A stretch of 64,000 nt of DNA from Oxalobacteraceae bacterium OTU3CINTB1 (GCA_024123955.1 CP099652.1:2666001-2730000), one strand, 5' to 3'. Positions 40,912-49,723 are shown, counted from the first letter of the stretch. Translations and numbers: made by a program. Notes: generated by a model not told the origin, from the sequence alone.

Positions 40912-42453
40912 TTAACCCTCGACCGCGACCACCACCACCGCCTTGGCGGGGATCTTCAGGCTCAATTTGCCATCGACCGCTTTCGCGGCGAACGGCGCCG
41001 GCTTGACCGCATCCTTTTGCTTGAAGGTATTATGCGCGTCCATCGCCGCCGCCGTCAGCACCTGGCCGCTGACGCCGGACACCTGCTGTCCGGCGACAGC
41101 GACCGCCACGTCCGACGCCTCGTGCGGGTTGGTGTTGACGATCGCCAAGTATAGCTTGCCGTCCCTGGCGCGGGCCGCCGAGGCGCTGATGCCCGGGATG
41201 CCGGCCGTGCCGGCCTTATACTCGACATTGCCGCTCAAGACCACCGGCAACGAGGTCGCGTCCTGGAACGGCACGTACATTTTGAAGGCGTGGTAGGTCG
41301 GCGTCAGCAGCATCTTGTCCTTGTCGGTGAGGATCATCGCCTGCAACACGTTGACCATCTGCGCGATATTCGTCATCGTGACCCGGTCCGCGTGGGCATG
41401 GAAGATGTTGAAGTGCAGCGCCGCGACCACCGCGTCGCGCAGCGTGTTTTGCTGGTACAGGAAGCCGGCGTTGGTGCCTTTTTCCACGTCATACCAAGTG
41501 CCCCATTCGTCGACTAGCAGTCCGATTTTCTTCTCCGGATCGTTCTTGTCGAGCGCGGCGACATTTTCCTTGATTTGCGTGTCGATCTTCAAGGCGGCCG
41601 CCATGGTCGACATCCATTCCTTCTCCGGGAAGCCCGTGGCCGCGCCCTTGACTTCCCACTGGCCGGTCGGGATGGTGTAGTAGTGGAAGCTGATGCCGCT
41701 GGTGCGGCCCTTCAGGGTGCGGCTCAACACGTCGCTCCATTTGCCGTCCGAGTGGCCGCCGCTGGCGATCATTTTCGGGCGGTGCTGCGACGGCGCCCGC
41801 AGGAAGGTTTCATAGTTACTGTACAGGTTGGCGTAATACTCCGGCGTCATATTGCCGCCGCAGCCCCATGCTTCGTTACCAACGGCGAAGAAATCCACCT
41901 TGAACGGTTTGTCGCGGCCGTTCTTGCGGCGCAGTTCGGCCAGGGTGGACTTGCTGTCGGAGGTCATGTACTCGATCCACTCCGACATTTCCTGCGGGGT
42001 TCCCGTGCCGAGGTTGCCGTTCACATAGGTGTCGGCGCCCAGCATTTCGGCCAGATCGAAGAATTCGTGGGTGCCGACCGCGTTGCTTTCTTCCACGCCG
42101 CCCCAGTTGGTGTTGACCTTGACCGGACGCTTGTCGCGCGCGCCGATACCGTCCCGCCAGTGGTATTCGTCGGCAAAGCAGCCGCCCGGCCAGCGCACCA
42201 GCGGAACGTGCAGTTCCTTCAGCGCGCCGACCACGTCGTTGCGCCAGCCCCTGGTATTCGGGATGTTGGAGTTGGGGCCGACCCACATGCCTTCGTAGAT
42301 GCCGGTGCCCAGGTGCTCGGCGAACTGGCCATAGACATTCTTGTTGATGACCGCACCAGGCTTGGCCGGATCGATGCTGATGGTCACGTCCGCGAATACC
42401 GGCGCGGCCGCCAGCATCGCAAGCGCCAGTACGCTGCTCTTCACTACACTCAT
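40912..42453 (-). CDS. GH51 alpha-L-arabinofuranosidase, secreted
   Basis: The enzyme removes terminal arabinofuranose from arabinan and arabinoxylan. The 513-residue protein has a signal peptide (SSVLALAMLAAAPVFA), so it acts in the periplasm or outside. The acid/base Glu is in FFAVGNEAWGCGG and the nucleophile Glu in LLVDEWGTWY. The N-terminal motif NKNVYGQFAEHLGTGIYEG and LVRWPGGCFADEYHWRDGIG are typical of GH51. A C-terminal beta-sandwich follows the barrel. ATG 42453 is chosen for the signal peptide. It is a single gene; other plant-sugar genes lie at 60.9-64 kb. Confidence 0.94.
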   Translation of the reverse strand: MSVVKSSVLALAMLAAAPVFADVTISIDPAKPGAVINKNVYGQFAEHLGTGIYEGMWVGPNSNIPNTRGWRNDVVGALKELHVPLVRWPGGCFADEYHWRDGIGARDKRPVKVNTNWGGVEESNAVGTHEFFDLAEMLGADTYVNGNLGTGTPQEMSEWIEYMTSDSKSTLAELRRKNGRDKPFKVDFFAVGNEAWGCGGNMTPEYYANLYSNYETFLRAPSQHRPKMIASGGHSDGKWSDVLSRTLKGRTSGISFHYYTIPTGQWEVKGAATGFPEKEWMSTMAAALKIDTQIKENVAALDKNDPEKKIGLLVDEWGTWYDVEKGTNAGFLYQQNTLRDAVVAALHFNIFHAHADRVTMTNIAQMVNVLQAMILTDKDKMLLTPTYHAFKMYVPFQDATSLPVVLSGNVEYKAGTAGIPGISASAARARDGKLYLAIVNTNPHEASDVAVAVAGQQVSGVSGQVLTAAAMDAHNTFKQKDAVKPAPFAAKAVDGKLSLKIPAKAVVVVAVEG

Positions 42454-42547
42454 GTCTTCTCCATTTTTGCAATTTTTGTGGTGCCGGTCCGGCTTCGCTT
42501 GCGGAGCGGGGGAGGGGCCTCCCTGTCCAGCAAACCGGCCGAGTGTA

Positions 42548-42563
42548 GCCCAAATATTTTGGC
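42548..42563. promoter_or_regulatory. Palindrome upstream of the arabinofuranosidase gene
   Basis: GCCCAAATATTTTGGC pairs at 7 of 8 positions per arm. Read leftward it is followed by TACACT, a possible -10 box about 95 bases before the gene, so a repressor bound here would block transcription. Confidence 0.4.
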
Positions 42564-42798
42564 ATTTGTATGCGCTGGAATGTGCTGCCGCTCGCCATGC
42601 CAGCGGTTCTGCAAGGCTTGTACTAGTACTCGTGCGGATTTTGTTATGGCGCGCTTCAGAGGCAGCGGTTCGGGACGGCCACCGCCTGTGCGCCAGCGGA
42701 CGCGCCGCCGTCGCGGCGCGTCGAATGCAAAAAAGTGCAGTATCAATGCGATTATTTGCAACTTGTAATTTTTTCGCCGTTTGCGTTAGTTCGATCAT

Positions 42799-42830
42799 AA
42801 AAAAAGGCAGCCGCTGTGGCTGCCCTTTAT
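42799..42830 (-). terminator. Intrinsic terminator of the leftward gene at 42849
   Basis: Read leftward, GGGCAGCC pairs with GGCTGCC(T) around a short loop and is followed by a run of seven T. It lies about 20 bases after the stop of the small gene. Coordinates are good to a base or two. Confidence 0.78.
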
Positions 42831-42848
42831 ACGGATGGCGCGGACCGC

Positions 42849-43133
42849 TCAGGCGGTGACGTTGATGTGTTGGCCGGTGGTCGGATTGGGGCTGGCAGCC
42901 GGCTGGTTCACCACGGGAAGCAGTTGCTCTTCCTGGACGCCACGCGCTTTTAGCAATTCTGCGAAGGTGGTCGGCAGTCCGGGCACCGGCTTGGGGAGCG
43001 GATGGTCGGTATCCAGCGAGGCATAATAGGCCGCGTTAGGGCTGCCGGCCCACCCCGCGCCTGCCGATTTGCCTTGCGCCTGCATGTCCCGGATCCAGGC
43101 GGTGCCCGAGTTACTGATCGTTAGTGTGGTCAT
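42849..43133 (-). CDS. Small hypothetical protein
   Basis: This 94-residue protein starts MTTLTISNSGTAWIRDMQAQ after AAAGGAACG. It has a Pro/Ala-rich C-terminal third ending in GQHINVTA. No signal peptide, membrane segment or cysteine is present. It forms its own transcript, with a dedicated terminator at 42799. I do not recognise the family; a small cytoplasmic or peptide-precursor role cannot be judged. Confidence 0.55.
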   Translation of the reverse strand: MTTLTISNSGTAWIRDMQAQGKSAGAGWAGSPNAAYYASLDTDHPLPKPVPGLPTTFAELLKARGVQEEQLLPVVNQPAASPNPTTGQHINVTA

Positions 43134-43367
43134 GTCGTTCCTTTGCTGTTTGGTTGAGGAAATAATCGATAGTTGCTCGTTGACTATACGTATTCGACGA
43201 ACCCGTTTCGATGCTCATCTGCACAAGACAGTGATGGCGAAACTGGAACAATCGATGTGCGCGGATTGTCCCGTTTCCGACTATGGTGTAGTGCGTACGG
43301 GCCGTCGTCATGTCGCCTGCGGTCCTCTACAATCGCCGCCATCGCATACCAACCACAGGGATCATCC

Positions 43368-43814
43368 ATGCACAAGTTGATACAACTGCGCGAAGCCGGC
43401 GCCGGCGCGGAGGAAATCGGCGCCATTCTTGCGCCCGACGTCGTGTTCCACAGCCCGATCCTGTCGCGCAGCGTCATCGGGCGCGACGCCGTGGCGAGCG
43501 CCATGGTGGGCGCCATCGCCGTGCGCGAGGGCCACTACGTCACCGAAATGTCGGACGGTAAAGTGACGCTGTTGGTGTGGCGCGGTACGGTCGATGGTCT
43601 GCCGCTCGACAGTTTTGAAATGCTACTGCACGACGACGCCGGTCTGGTGGTCGAGCGCAGCGTCGCCATGCGGCCGTTCGCCTCGCTGCTGGCGTTCCGC
43701 CAGGCTTTCCACGAGCGGATGAAAGAGGTGCTGGACCCCGCTTACTTTGCGTTGCCGTCCACGTCCACGTCGGCGTCGGCGGGGCCGTCGAACGCTTCTC
43801 GCGGCAAGGACTGA
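43368..43814 (+). CDS. NTF2-like (SnoaL-type) protein
   Basis: The 148-residue protein has an alpha+beta barrel pattern: an N-terminal helix, DVVFHSPILSRSVIGRDAV, KVTLLVWRGTVDGLP and a final basic helix FHERMKEVL. NTF2-like domains bind small hydrophobic ligands or act as isomerases and hydrolases. Its last 73 bases overlap the convergent LysR gene. A TACAAT -10-like box lies at about 43329. ATG 43368 begins the conserved part. Confidence 0.75.
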   Translation: MHKLIQLREAGAGAEEIGAILAPDVVFHSPILSRSVIGRDAVASAMVGAIAVREGHYVTEMSDGKVTLLVWRGTVDGLPLDSFEMLLHDDAGLVVERSVAMRPFASLLAFRQAFHERMKEVLDPAYFALPSTSTSASAGPSNASRGKD

Positions 43815-44692
43815 TACAGCGCCGTGAACCAGTCGATGAAGGTGCGCAATCGCTGCGGCATGTGGCGGTTGGGCCGGAACGCGATGGACACCGGGCGTGG
43901 CGGCGCGGCGTACTCGCGCAGGATTTGACGCAACTGGCCGCGTGTCACAGCGGGACGCAAGGTGTACTCCGACGCGCTGACAATGCCCAAGCCGGCCACG
44001 CCGCAGGCGAGGTAGGCATCGGCGTCATCGACAAAGACCGTATGCGCCATCGGCACTTGCTCCAGCCTTTGGTCGACGGTGAATTCCCAGGGGCGGCTTC
44101 GGCCACCATGGTCCCACACATAGCCGACGCCGACATGCCCGGCAAGATCGGCCACGCTGCGCGGCTCGCCGCGCCGCAGCAGGTAGTCCGGCGAGGCGCA
44201 GGTGATGCGCGTCACCTCGCCAATATGTTTGACGACCATGTTGGGATCATCGCTGGCGCCGACCCGGATCGCACAGTCGACGCCGGCCTCGATCAGGTTG
44301 ACGCGGCGGTCCGAGATGGCCAGTTCGATGTCGATCTGCGGATAGCGCGCGATAAAGCCCGGCAGCGCAGGAATCAGCACGCCTTTCGCCATCGCGCCCG
44401 GCAGGCTGACCTTCAGCCGTCCGCGCGGCCCCTGCCGGGCGCCGGCGGTCGCCTCCATGTCGTCGATCTCGCCCAGCACCCTGGCGCACCGCTCGTAGTA
44501 GGCGCGGCCCTCGTCGGTGAGAGTGACATTGCGGGTGCTGCGGTTGAGCAGGCGCACCTTCAGGCGCGCCTCCAGCGCCTGCACCATGCGCGACACCGAC
44601 GCCGGCGGCAAGTGCAGCGCCTCGGCCGCGCGCACGAAGCTGGCCGCGTCGGCCACCCGCACGAACACCTCCATCGTCGCCAGCCGGTCCAT
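43742..44692 (-). CDS. LysR family transcriptional regulator
   Basis: The 316-residue protein starts MDRLATMEVFVRVADAASF with a winged helix-turn-helix (HLPPASVSRMVQALEARLKV) and the usual substrate-binding domain (SLPGAMAKGVLIPALPGF). ATG 44692 is the standard LysR start; the in-frame start at 44794 adds an unconserved stretch. It is convergent with the NTF2-like gene and divergent from a MarR gene. Target and effector unknown. Confidence 0.9.
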   Translation of the reverse strand: MDRLATMEVFVRVADAASFVRAAEALHLPPASVSRMVQALEARLKVRLLNRSTRNVTLTDEGRAYYERCARVLGEIDDMEATAGARQGPRGRLKVSLPGAMAKGVLIPALPGFIARYPQIDIELAISDRRVNLIEAGVDCAIRVGASDDPNMVVKHIGEVTRITCASPDYLLRRGEPRSVADLAGHVGVGYVWDHGGRSRPWEFTVDQRLEQVPMAHTVFVDDADAYLACGVAGLGIVSASEYTLRPAVTRGQLRQILREYAAPPRPVSIAFRPNRHMPQRLRTFIDWFTALYQSLPREAFDGPADADVDVDGNAK

Positions 44693-44815
44693 CAACGCGG
44701 TGCGGCCGTGGCAATGCGGCGGGCCGGGCCAGGGGATGACTTTGAAGGCAGGAGGATGACAGTGTCCACAAAATATCCGCGCGTCGTCGTTCAAGGGGCC
44801 TTATTTTACCTGTTT

Positions 44816-44831
44816 GTGTGTAATTGCACAC
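44816..44831. promoter_or_regulatory. Palindrome GTGTGTAATTGCACAC, copy 1
   Basis: This 16-bp near-perfect palindrome lies between the divergent LysR and MarR genes, 105 bases before the MarR start. A close copy (14 of 16 bases) is at 48361, before an NTF2-like gene. Symmetry and length suit a MarR dimer. Confidence 0.5.
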
Positions 44832-44935
44832 CTAAATTCCCGGCCGGTGCGGATTTCTGCGGCACACAGGCGCCGGCGCGGCGGCTGCGGTACACTGGCA
44901 TCCGCACCGACCATCCTGTTATCGATAGAAACGCC

Positions 44936-45376
44936 ATGACCAAGCCACCCGCCAAGCCACTCGCCATTTTGGACTGCAATTGCCTCACCGTGCGCCAGGC
45001 CGCGCGCGCGATCTCCTCGGTGTATGACCGTCACTTGGCGCCGACGGGTTTGAGTTCATCGCAATTCAGCATCCTGGCCGCTATCCACGAGCGGCGCGAC
45101 ATGCCCGTGCAGGAGCTGGCCGACGCGCTGGTGATGGACCGGACCAGCACGGTGAGGGCGCTGCAACCGCTAACGCGCGACGGCTACGTCTTGCAGCAGC
45201 CCGACCCCGCCTATCCGCGCAAACTGCTGCTGTCGCTGACGGCGGAGGGCCGCGCCACGTACAAACAGGCGCGCAAGTACTGGCAGGCGGCACAGGCGGA
45301 GTTCGAAGCCGGCGTCGGCCCGGCGGAGGCGGCGGCATTGCGCCAGCAACTGGCCGCCTGGAGTCGAAAACCGTAG
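44936..45376 (+). CDS. MarR family transcriptional regulator
   Basis: The 146-residue winged-helix protein has the MarR core: SSSQFSILAAIHERRDMPVQ, ELADALVMDRTSTVRALQPL (recognition helix), DPAYPRKLLLSLTAEGR (wing). MarR repressors respond to small phenolic or oxidising ligands. The N-terminal LDCNCLTVRQAARAIS has two cysteines close together, which might sense oxidants. It precedes an alpha/beta hydrolase gene by 138 bases. Confidence 0.9.
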   Translation: MTKPPAKPLAILDCNCLTVRQAARAISSVYDRHLAPTGLSSSQFSILAAIHERRDMPVQELADALVMDRTSTVRALQPLTRDGYVLQQPDPAYPRKLLLSLTAEGRATYKQARKYWQAAQAEFEAGVGPAEAAALRQQLAAWSRKP

Positions 45377-45479
45377 ACTTTGAACGTGCAATAAGCCTGC
45401 AATAAGCCTGCAATAAGCGCGCGATCGGCGCGGCTCGCCGCTTGACAGCGGCCGCCGCGCGTTTTACTATCCGCTTAAT

Positions 45480-45497
45480 CTATCTATCGATAGATAG
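45480..45497. promoter_or_regulatory. 18-bp palindrome (shared operator), copy A
   Basis: CTATCTATCGATAGATAG is a perfect palindrome ending 17 bases before the hydrolase start at 45515. Two close copies (15 and 17 of 18 bases) lie in the TetR/GST divergent region at 49742 and 49796. Confidence 0.65.
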
Positions 45498-45514
45498 TTA
45501 ACCAAAGGACTATC

Positions 45515-46486
45515 ATGACGATCAATCACTCCACGACATCCCGCCGCACCTTGCTCGGCTCCCTGGCCGGACTGGCCGCCCTGACCGGACTTGCCGCCGT
45601 CGGCGGCCAGGCCGCAGCCGCGACGGCCAAGCCGACCAAGCCGACGCCACCGGCCCGACTCACCTCCAGCACCTTGACGCTGAACGACGGCACCACGCTG
45701 TACTACAAGGACTGGGGCAGCGGCCCGGCGGTGGTCTTTAGCCACGGCTATCCGCTGTCGTCGGACGCCTGGGAATACCAGATGCTGTTCCTGATGCAGC
45801 AGGGCTACCGCGTCATCGCCTGCGACCGCCGTGGCTTTGGCCGTTCGAGCCAGCCTGCCGGCGGCTACGACTACGACACCTTCGCCGACGACCTGGCAGC
45901 GCTGATCGACGCGCTCGACCTGAAGCAGGTCACGCTGGTGGGGCACTCGATGGGCGGCGGCGAGGTGGCGCGCTATATCGGCCGCCACGGCCAACAGCGC
46001 GTGGCCCGTGTGGCGCTGGTGGCCGCCGTTACGCCGTTCCTGCTGCAAACGCCGGACAATCCGGGCGGCGCGCCGAAAGCGCTGTTCGACACCTTCCGCG
46101 CCGCCGTGCAGGCCGACCGTTCGCAGTGGAACCGGGACGTGACCATGCCTTACTACAGCTACAACCGCGCCGGCACCAAGGTGTCGGAAGGGGTGCGTGA
46201 AGACTACTGGCGCCAGGGCATGAACACCGGCGTACTGGCCGCCTATCACGCGATCACCGCGTTTTCCGAAACCGACTTCCGCGCCGACCTGAAAAAAATC
46301 CGCGTGCCCACCCTGGTGGTGCACGGCGACGACGACCAGATCGTGCCGCTGGAAATTTCCGGCAAGTTGACGGCGCAACTGGTGCCCAACGCCACGCTGA
46401 AGGTGTACGAGGGCGGTTCGCACGGCCTGTTGATCACGCAGAAAGACCGGTTGAACGGCGATTTGCTGGCCTTCCTGCGCTCCTGA
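45515..46486 (+). CDS. Alpha/beta hydrolase with Tat-type signal (haloperoxidase-like)
   Basis: The 323-residue protein has a Tat-like signal (SRRTLLGSLAGLAALTGLAA) and a mature domain of the non-heme chloroperoxidase/esterase group. The nucleophile Ser is in LVGHSMGGGEVARY, Asp in HGDDDQIVP and His in GGSHGLLIT. It would act in the periplasm on esters, or generate peracids. The palindrome at 45480 covers its promoter, so the TetR at 49867 is its likely repressor. It converges on a second hydrolase gene 2 bases away. Confidence 0.88.
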   Translation: MTINHSTTSRRTLLGSLAGLAALTGLAAVGGQAAAATAKPTKPTPPARLTSSTLTLNDGTTLYYKDWGSGPAVVFSHGYPLSSDAWEYQMLFLMQQGYRVIACDRRGFGRSSQPAGGYDYDTFADDLAALIDALDLKQVTLVGHSMGGGEVARYIGRHGQQRVARVALVAAVTPFLLQTPDNPGGAPKALFDTFRAAVQADRSQWNRDVTMPYYSYNRAGTKVSEGVREDYWRQGMNTGVLAAYHAITAFSETDFRADLKKIRVPTLVVHGDDDQIVPLEISGKLTAQLVPNATLKVYEGGSHGLLITQKDRLNGDLLAFLRS

Positions 46487-46488
46487 TC

Positions 46489-47304
46489 CTACAGCCCGCC
46501 GACGCTGCCGACCGCGCCCAGGATGCTGTTGGCGACTTCGGCGGGATGCGAGATCAGCGCCACGTGGCTGGCGCCGCCGATGGTGCTGACGCGGGCCTTG
46601 ATCTGCGCCGCCTCCGCCTGCTGGAAGGCACCGGGGATGATGCCGTCGGCGTCGCCGTACACCCACCACGACGGCTTGGTTTTCCAGGCGGCGGTGGCGA
46701 CCTTATCGTCCAGCACATGGTTGAAGATCGGGCCCTGCACCGACGCCAGCACGGCGCGCTCCGCGGCCGGCACGTCCGGCGCGAAGCTGGCCGCGAAGGT
46801 GGGCGCGTCGAGCGACAGATAGCCGGCGCTATCGACCACCAAGCCCTTTTGCCAGGCGCCCGCCGGGTAGGGCCTGGTGATATCGTTGATCGACTCGCCG
46901 TCGCCGGGGGCGAAGGCGGACACGTACACCAGCGCCGCCACCTTGCCGTCATTGCCCGATTCCGTAATCACCGCGCCGCCATAGGAGTGGCCCACCAACA
47001 CCACCTGGCCGCTTTGCGCGGCGATGGCGCGTCGCACGGTGGCCGCGTCGTCGGCCAGCGACTGGCGCGCCAGTTGCACCGCGACGACCTTTAGCCCGCG
47101 TTGTTGCAGCAGCGGGATCACCTTGGACCAGCTCGAGCCGTCGGCCCAGGCGCCGTGCACCAGCACCACGGTGGTGGGTTTGATCTCGGCCGGCGCGGTG
47201 GCGGCGACGGCGTCTGAACCGCCGCAGCCGGAAAGCGACAGGGGGCCTGCCAGCGCGGCCAGCGCGAGCGCGATCGCGCCCAGGGGTTTGCGTAGTTGTT
47301 TCAT
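46489..47304 (-). CDS. Alpha/beta hydrolase lipoprotein
   Basis: The 271-residue protein has a lipobox (LSLSGCGG, cysteine at residue 27), so it should be anchored in a membrane facing the periplasm. The hydrolase core shows VVLVHGAWADGSSWSKVI, nucleophile Ser in LVGHSYGGAVITE, Asp in VYGDADGIIP and His in GASHVALIS. This is the EstC-like group of esterases. It is divergent from an AraC gene, the starts being only 44 bases apart, which suggests control by it. Confidence 0.88.
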   Translation of the reverse strand: MKQLRKPLGAIALALAALAGPLSLSGCGGSDAVAATAPAEIKPTTVVLVHGAWADGSSWSKVIPLLQQRGLKVVAVQLARQSLADDAATVRRAIAAQSGQVVLVGHSYGGAVITESGNDGKVAALVYVSAFAPGDGESINDITRPYPAGAWQKGLVVDSAGYLSLDAPTFAASFAPDVPAAERAVLASVQGPIFNHVLDDKVATAAWKTKPSWWVYGDADGIIPGAFQQAEAAQIKARVSTIGGASHVALISHPAEVANSILGAVGSVGGL

Positions 47305-47348
47305 GAAGTATTCCCGAAAATGAAGATGAAATTGAAAGTGCCGCGGCG

Positions 47349-48356
47349 ATGGACATCATAGGCAGGCCCCGTCGGCGCGACCATGATGCGGACACCGTGG
47401 TTCATGCCCCATCGTCCGAAACGGCGGGCGTGCCGTCGGCCGATGCCGACCTGCTGTCCCAAGTGCTGACGCAGGTGCGCCTGCGCGGTGGCGCCGTCTA
47501 CAGGGCCGAGCTGGGCGCGCGGTGGGCGTTGCGCTTTCCCGCCGGCGCCGCGCATTTTTACTATGTCGAGGAGGGCGCGGCGTGGCTCCATCTGGACGGA
47601 CGCGCGCCGTTGCCGCTGGCGCGCGGGGATCTGCTGCTGTTGCCGCACCGGCAGCAGCACACACTGAGCAGCTGCGCGTTGGTCGCCGCCGCCGACATCG
47701 AACCGGTTGACCGTGCCCATTTTGGCGCCGACCGCCGTACGTTGCGCGCGGGACGGGGCGGGGCGGCGTCCCGGCTGATCGGCGGCCAGTTCCACTTCGA
47801 CGGCGACGCGGCGGCGGCCGTCGCGGCTGGGCTGCCATCCACGCTGCACCTGCCCGTTGAGGGCGCCGCCGTCCCGCCGTGGCTCGACGCCATCACCCGT
47901 TTTCTGCTGCTGGAGGCCGATGGCGGCGGCCCCGGCTCGGCGCTGATGGTGTCGCGGCTGGTGGACCTGTTGGTGATACGGGCGCTGCGCGGATGGGCCG
48001 AGGGCCAGCCCCGACATCCGGGCTGGGTTGCCGGATTGTCGGAGCTTCGGCTGGGCCGGGCGCTGCGCGCCATCCACGCCGAACCGCATCGCGGCTGGAC
48101 GGTGCAGGCGCTGGCCGAGCTGGCCGGCATGTCGCGCTCGGCGTTTGCGGAACGCTTCACCACGGCGGTGGGCAAGGCCCCGCTGCAATACGCGCAGCAC
48201 TGGAAGCTGACGCTGGCGCATGAAATGCTGGTGCAGGGCGCGCCGGTCGGCCAAACGGCCTGGCGCAGCGGATACGCTTCGGAGGCCGCGTTCAGCCGAG
48301 CCTTCACGCGCCATTTTGGCTATGCCCCGAGCACGGTGCGCGGGCGACGCGCTTGA
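47349..48356 (+). CDS. AraC family regulator with cupin domain
   Basis: The 335-residue protein has a cupin sensor (AHFYYVEEGAAWLHLDG, LPLARGDLLLLPHRQQHTL) and two C-terminal helix-turn-helix motifs (WTVQALAELAGMSRSAFAER, VGQTAWRSGYASEAAFSRAF). This group commonly regulates an adjacent oxidoreductase or hydrolase. It is divergent from the lipoprotein hydrolase and is followed by an NTF2-like gene. Confidence 0.9.
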   Translation: MDIIGRPRRRDHDADTVVHAPSSETAGVPSADADLLSQVLTQVRLRGGAVYRAELGARWALRFPAGAAHFYYVEEGAAWLHLDGRAPLPLARGDLLLLPHRQQHTLSSCALVAAADIEPVDRAHFGADRRTLRAGRGGAASRLIGGQFHFDGDAAAAVAAGLPSTLHLPVEGAAVPPWLDAITRFLLLEADGGGPGSALMVSRLVDLLVIRALRGWAEGQPRHPGWVAGLSELRLGRALRAIHAEPHRGWTVQALAELAGMSRSAFAERFTTAVGKAPLQYAQHWKLTLAHEMLVQGAPVGQTAWRSGYASEAAFSRAFTRHFGYAPSTVRGRRA

Positions 48357-48360
48357 CTGA

Positions 48361-48376
48361 GTGTGCAATTGCACAT
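48361..48376. promoter_or_regulatory. Palindrome GTGTGCAATTGCACAT, copy 2
   Basis: The core TGTGCAATTGCACA is a perfect 14-bp palindrome. It lies right behind the AraC gene and 84 bases before the NTF2-like gene. Copy 1 is at 44816, before the MarR gene. Confidence 0.5.
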
Positions 48377-48459
48377 ATGATCGAACCAGACTATCAGGCG
48401 GAGCACAACGTACCCGGCACCCGATGGCTCTTTTCAAAATATATCTTCAAGGAGTTTCC

Positions 48460-49005
48460 ATGCAAGCTTTTCCTTCCGTCGCGCGCGTCAGCCAAGTGGA
48501 TGCCGCCGACCGCGCCAGCGCTGTCGATTTCGTCAACCGCGTCAACTGGCTGTTTGAGACCTGGGACGTGGAAGGCATGATCGACGCCTTCCTGCCCGAC
48601 GCCGTGGCCTACCACTTCCACGGCACCATCAGCGGCCACGCTGAGATCCGCCATTTCTTCGAACACGATTACCCGTATCTGATTCCGGGCGTGAGCCGCC
48701 ATGCGACCAATCATATTGTCGATGCGGATGGCGATGGCGTGCAGGTGCGCTATCACAATCTGCTGGTGCGCCACGCTTCGCCGCAGGATGCACCCGCACT
48801 CGGCGCCGGGCAGGTGATGACCAGCCACGACGGCCTGCCGGCCATCTGGCTGTATTCGCCGATGCGCGACCGCCTGGTCCGCACGGCCGATGGCTGGAAG
48901 ATCGCCGAGCGCTATATCGGCGGCTCGACCACCAATGCCGCGCTGACGCCGGCCGATACCTCGGCGGCGGCCTTTGAAGGACTGATGCCGGTCCTGCCTG
49001 CCTGA
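48460..49005 (+). CDS. NTF2-like (SnoaL_4-type) protein
   Basis: The 181-residue protein carries an NTF2-like fold: FVNRVNWLFETWDVEGMIDA, VAYHFHGTISGHAEIRHFF, and WKIAERYIGGSTTN near the end. Related proteins include ring-hydroxylase beta-like and polyketide-cyclase-like enzymes, with a His/Asp pocket. GGAG lies 5 bases before ATG 48460. It probably belongs to the regulon of the palindrome at 48361 and ends at the terminator at 49043. Confidence 0.78.
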   Translation: MQAFPSVARVSQVDAADRASAVDFVNRVNWLFETWDVEGMIDAFLPDAVAYHFHGTISGHAEIRHFFEHDYPYLIPGVSRHATNHIVDADGDGVQVRYHNLLVRHASPQDAPALGAGQVMTSHDGLPAIWLYSPMRDRLVRTADGWKIAERYIGGSTTNAALTPADTSAAAFEGLMPVLPA

Positions 49006-49042
49006 TAAGGGACGGGGCCCGGGCGGCACATCAGGCGGCATG

Positions 49043-49074
49043 AAAAGGGAGTCCCACGGGACTCCCTTTTTTTT
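49043..49074. terminator. Bidirectional terminator
   Basis: AAAAGGGAGTCCC and GGGACTCCCTTTT form a long stem with an almost absent loop, followed by eight T on the plus strand and with an A-run on the left. It sits between the NTF2-like gene and the convergent GST gene. Confidence 0.88.
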
Positions 49075-49723
49075 ATTGTCCGCTGCGGTTTTTCACGCTC
49101 GGACGCTCCGCCACCGTCGCTTGCCAGGCTTTCAGCGCCGGGTACTCGTCCGTGACCGTGATGCCGACGAAGGCCGCGTGCAGCAGCGCGCAGTACACGG
49201 TGATGTCGGCCATCGAGAATTGCGCGCCGGCCAGATAGGGCGTCTTGGCCAGGACGCCGTCGAAATAGCGCATGCCGGTCTTGAATTTCTCCAGTTGGCG
49301 CCCGCCCCATTCCTTGCGGCCGGCCCAGTCGGGACTCTTGTGGGCCTCCAGCGTGGCGCCCAGGCCCGGCGTGGCGTAGTGGAAGTAGCCGCCGATGCCA
49401 TCGATCATCCAGTCGTCCGCGCGTTTCTGCATCATGTGGACCATGGCTTTTTCACGGGGCGTCTTGCCGGTCAGGACCGGGTTGCCATCGAGGTTGTCAA
49501 GGTACTCGGTGATCGCCACGCATTCGGCAATGTGGGTGCCGTCGTCCAGCTCCAGCACCGGCACCACGCCGTTTGGATTCTTGGCAAGGAAGGGCGGTTG
49601 CTTGTGCTCTGCCGCAATCAGGTCCACCGGAATGAAGGTGAACAGCTGGTCGATGCCTTTTTCGGCGAGCACGATGCGGATGCGGGCCGGATTGGGGAAG
49701 CCGGGGGTGTCATAGATTTTCAT
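49073..49723 (-). CDS. Glutathione S-transferase family protein
   Basis: The 216-residue protein has a thioredoxin-like N-terminus (MKIYDTPGFPNPARIRIVLA, KNPNGVVPVLEL with the cis-Pro, HIAECVAITEYL) and a helical C-terminal domain (YLAGAQFSMADITVYCALL). It conjugates glutathione to electrophiles in the cytoplasm. It is divergent from the TetR gene, and the 143-bp gap has two copies of the shared palindrome, the nearer 19 bases from its start, so repression by that TetR is very likely. Confidence 0.92.
   Translation of the reverse strand: MKIYDTPGFPNPARIRIVLAEKGIDQLFTFIPVDLIAAEHKQPPFLAKNPNGVVPVLELDDGTHIAECVAITEYLDNLDGNPVLTGKTPREKAMVHMMQKRADDWMIDGIGGYFHYATPGLGATLEAHKSPDWAGRKEWGGRQLEKFKTGMRYFDGVLAKTPYLAGAQFSMADITVYCALLHAAFVGITVTDEYPALKAWQATVAERPSVKNRSGQ

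Larger units (their letters stand above)
42454..42848. other. 395-bp gap: upstream region of the GH51 gene plus a terminator
   Basis: No credible gene is seen. On the minus strand it holds the arabinofuranosidase leader with a palindrome at 42548, a 10-bp perfect palindrome GTACTAGTAC (42620-42629), and on the right the terminator of the gene at 42849. A 103-residue frame on the minus strand lacks a ribosome site and has arginine-rich random composition. Confidence 0.6.

Noticed and set aside
43134..43367. Possible peptide genes before the NTF2-like gene
   Set aside because: Short frames on both strands lack ribosome sites and conserved pattern; only promoter-like sequence is seen.
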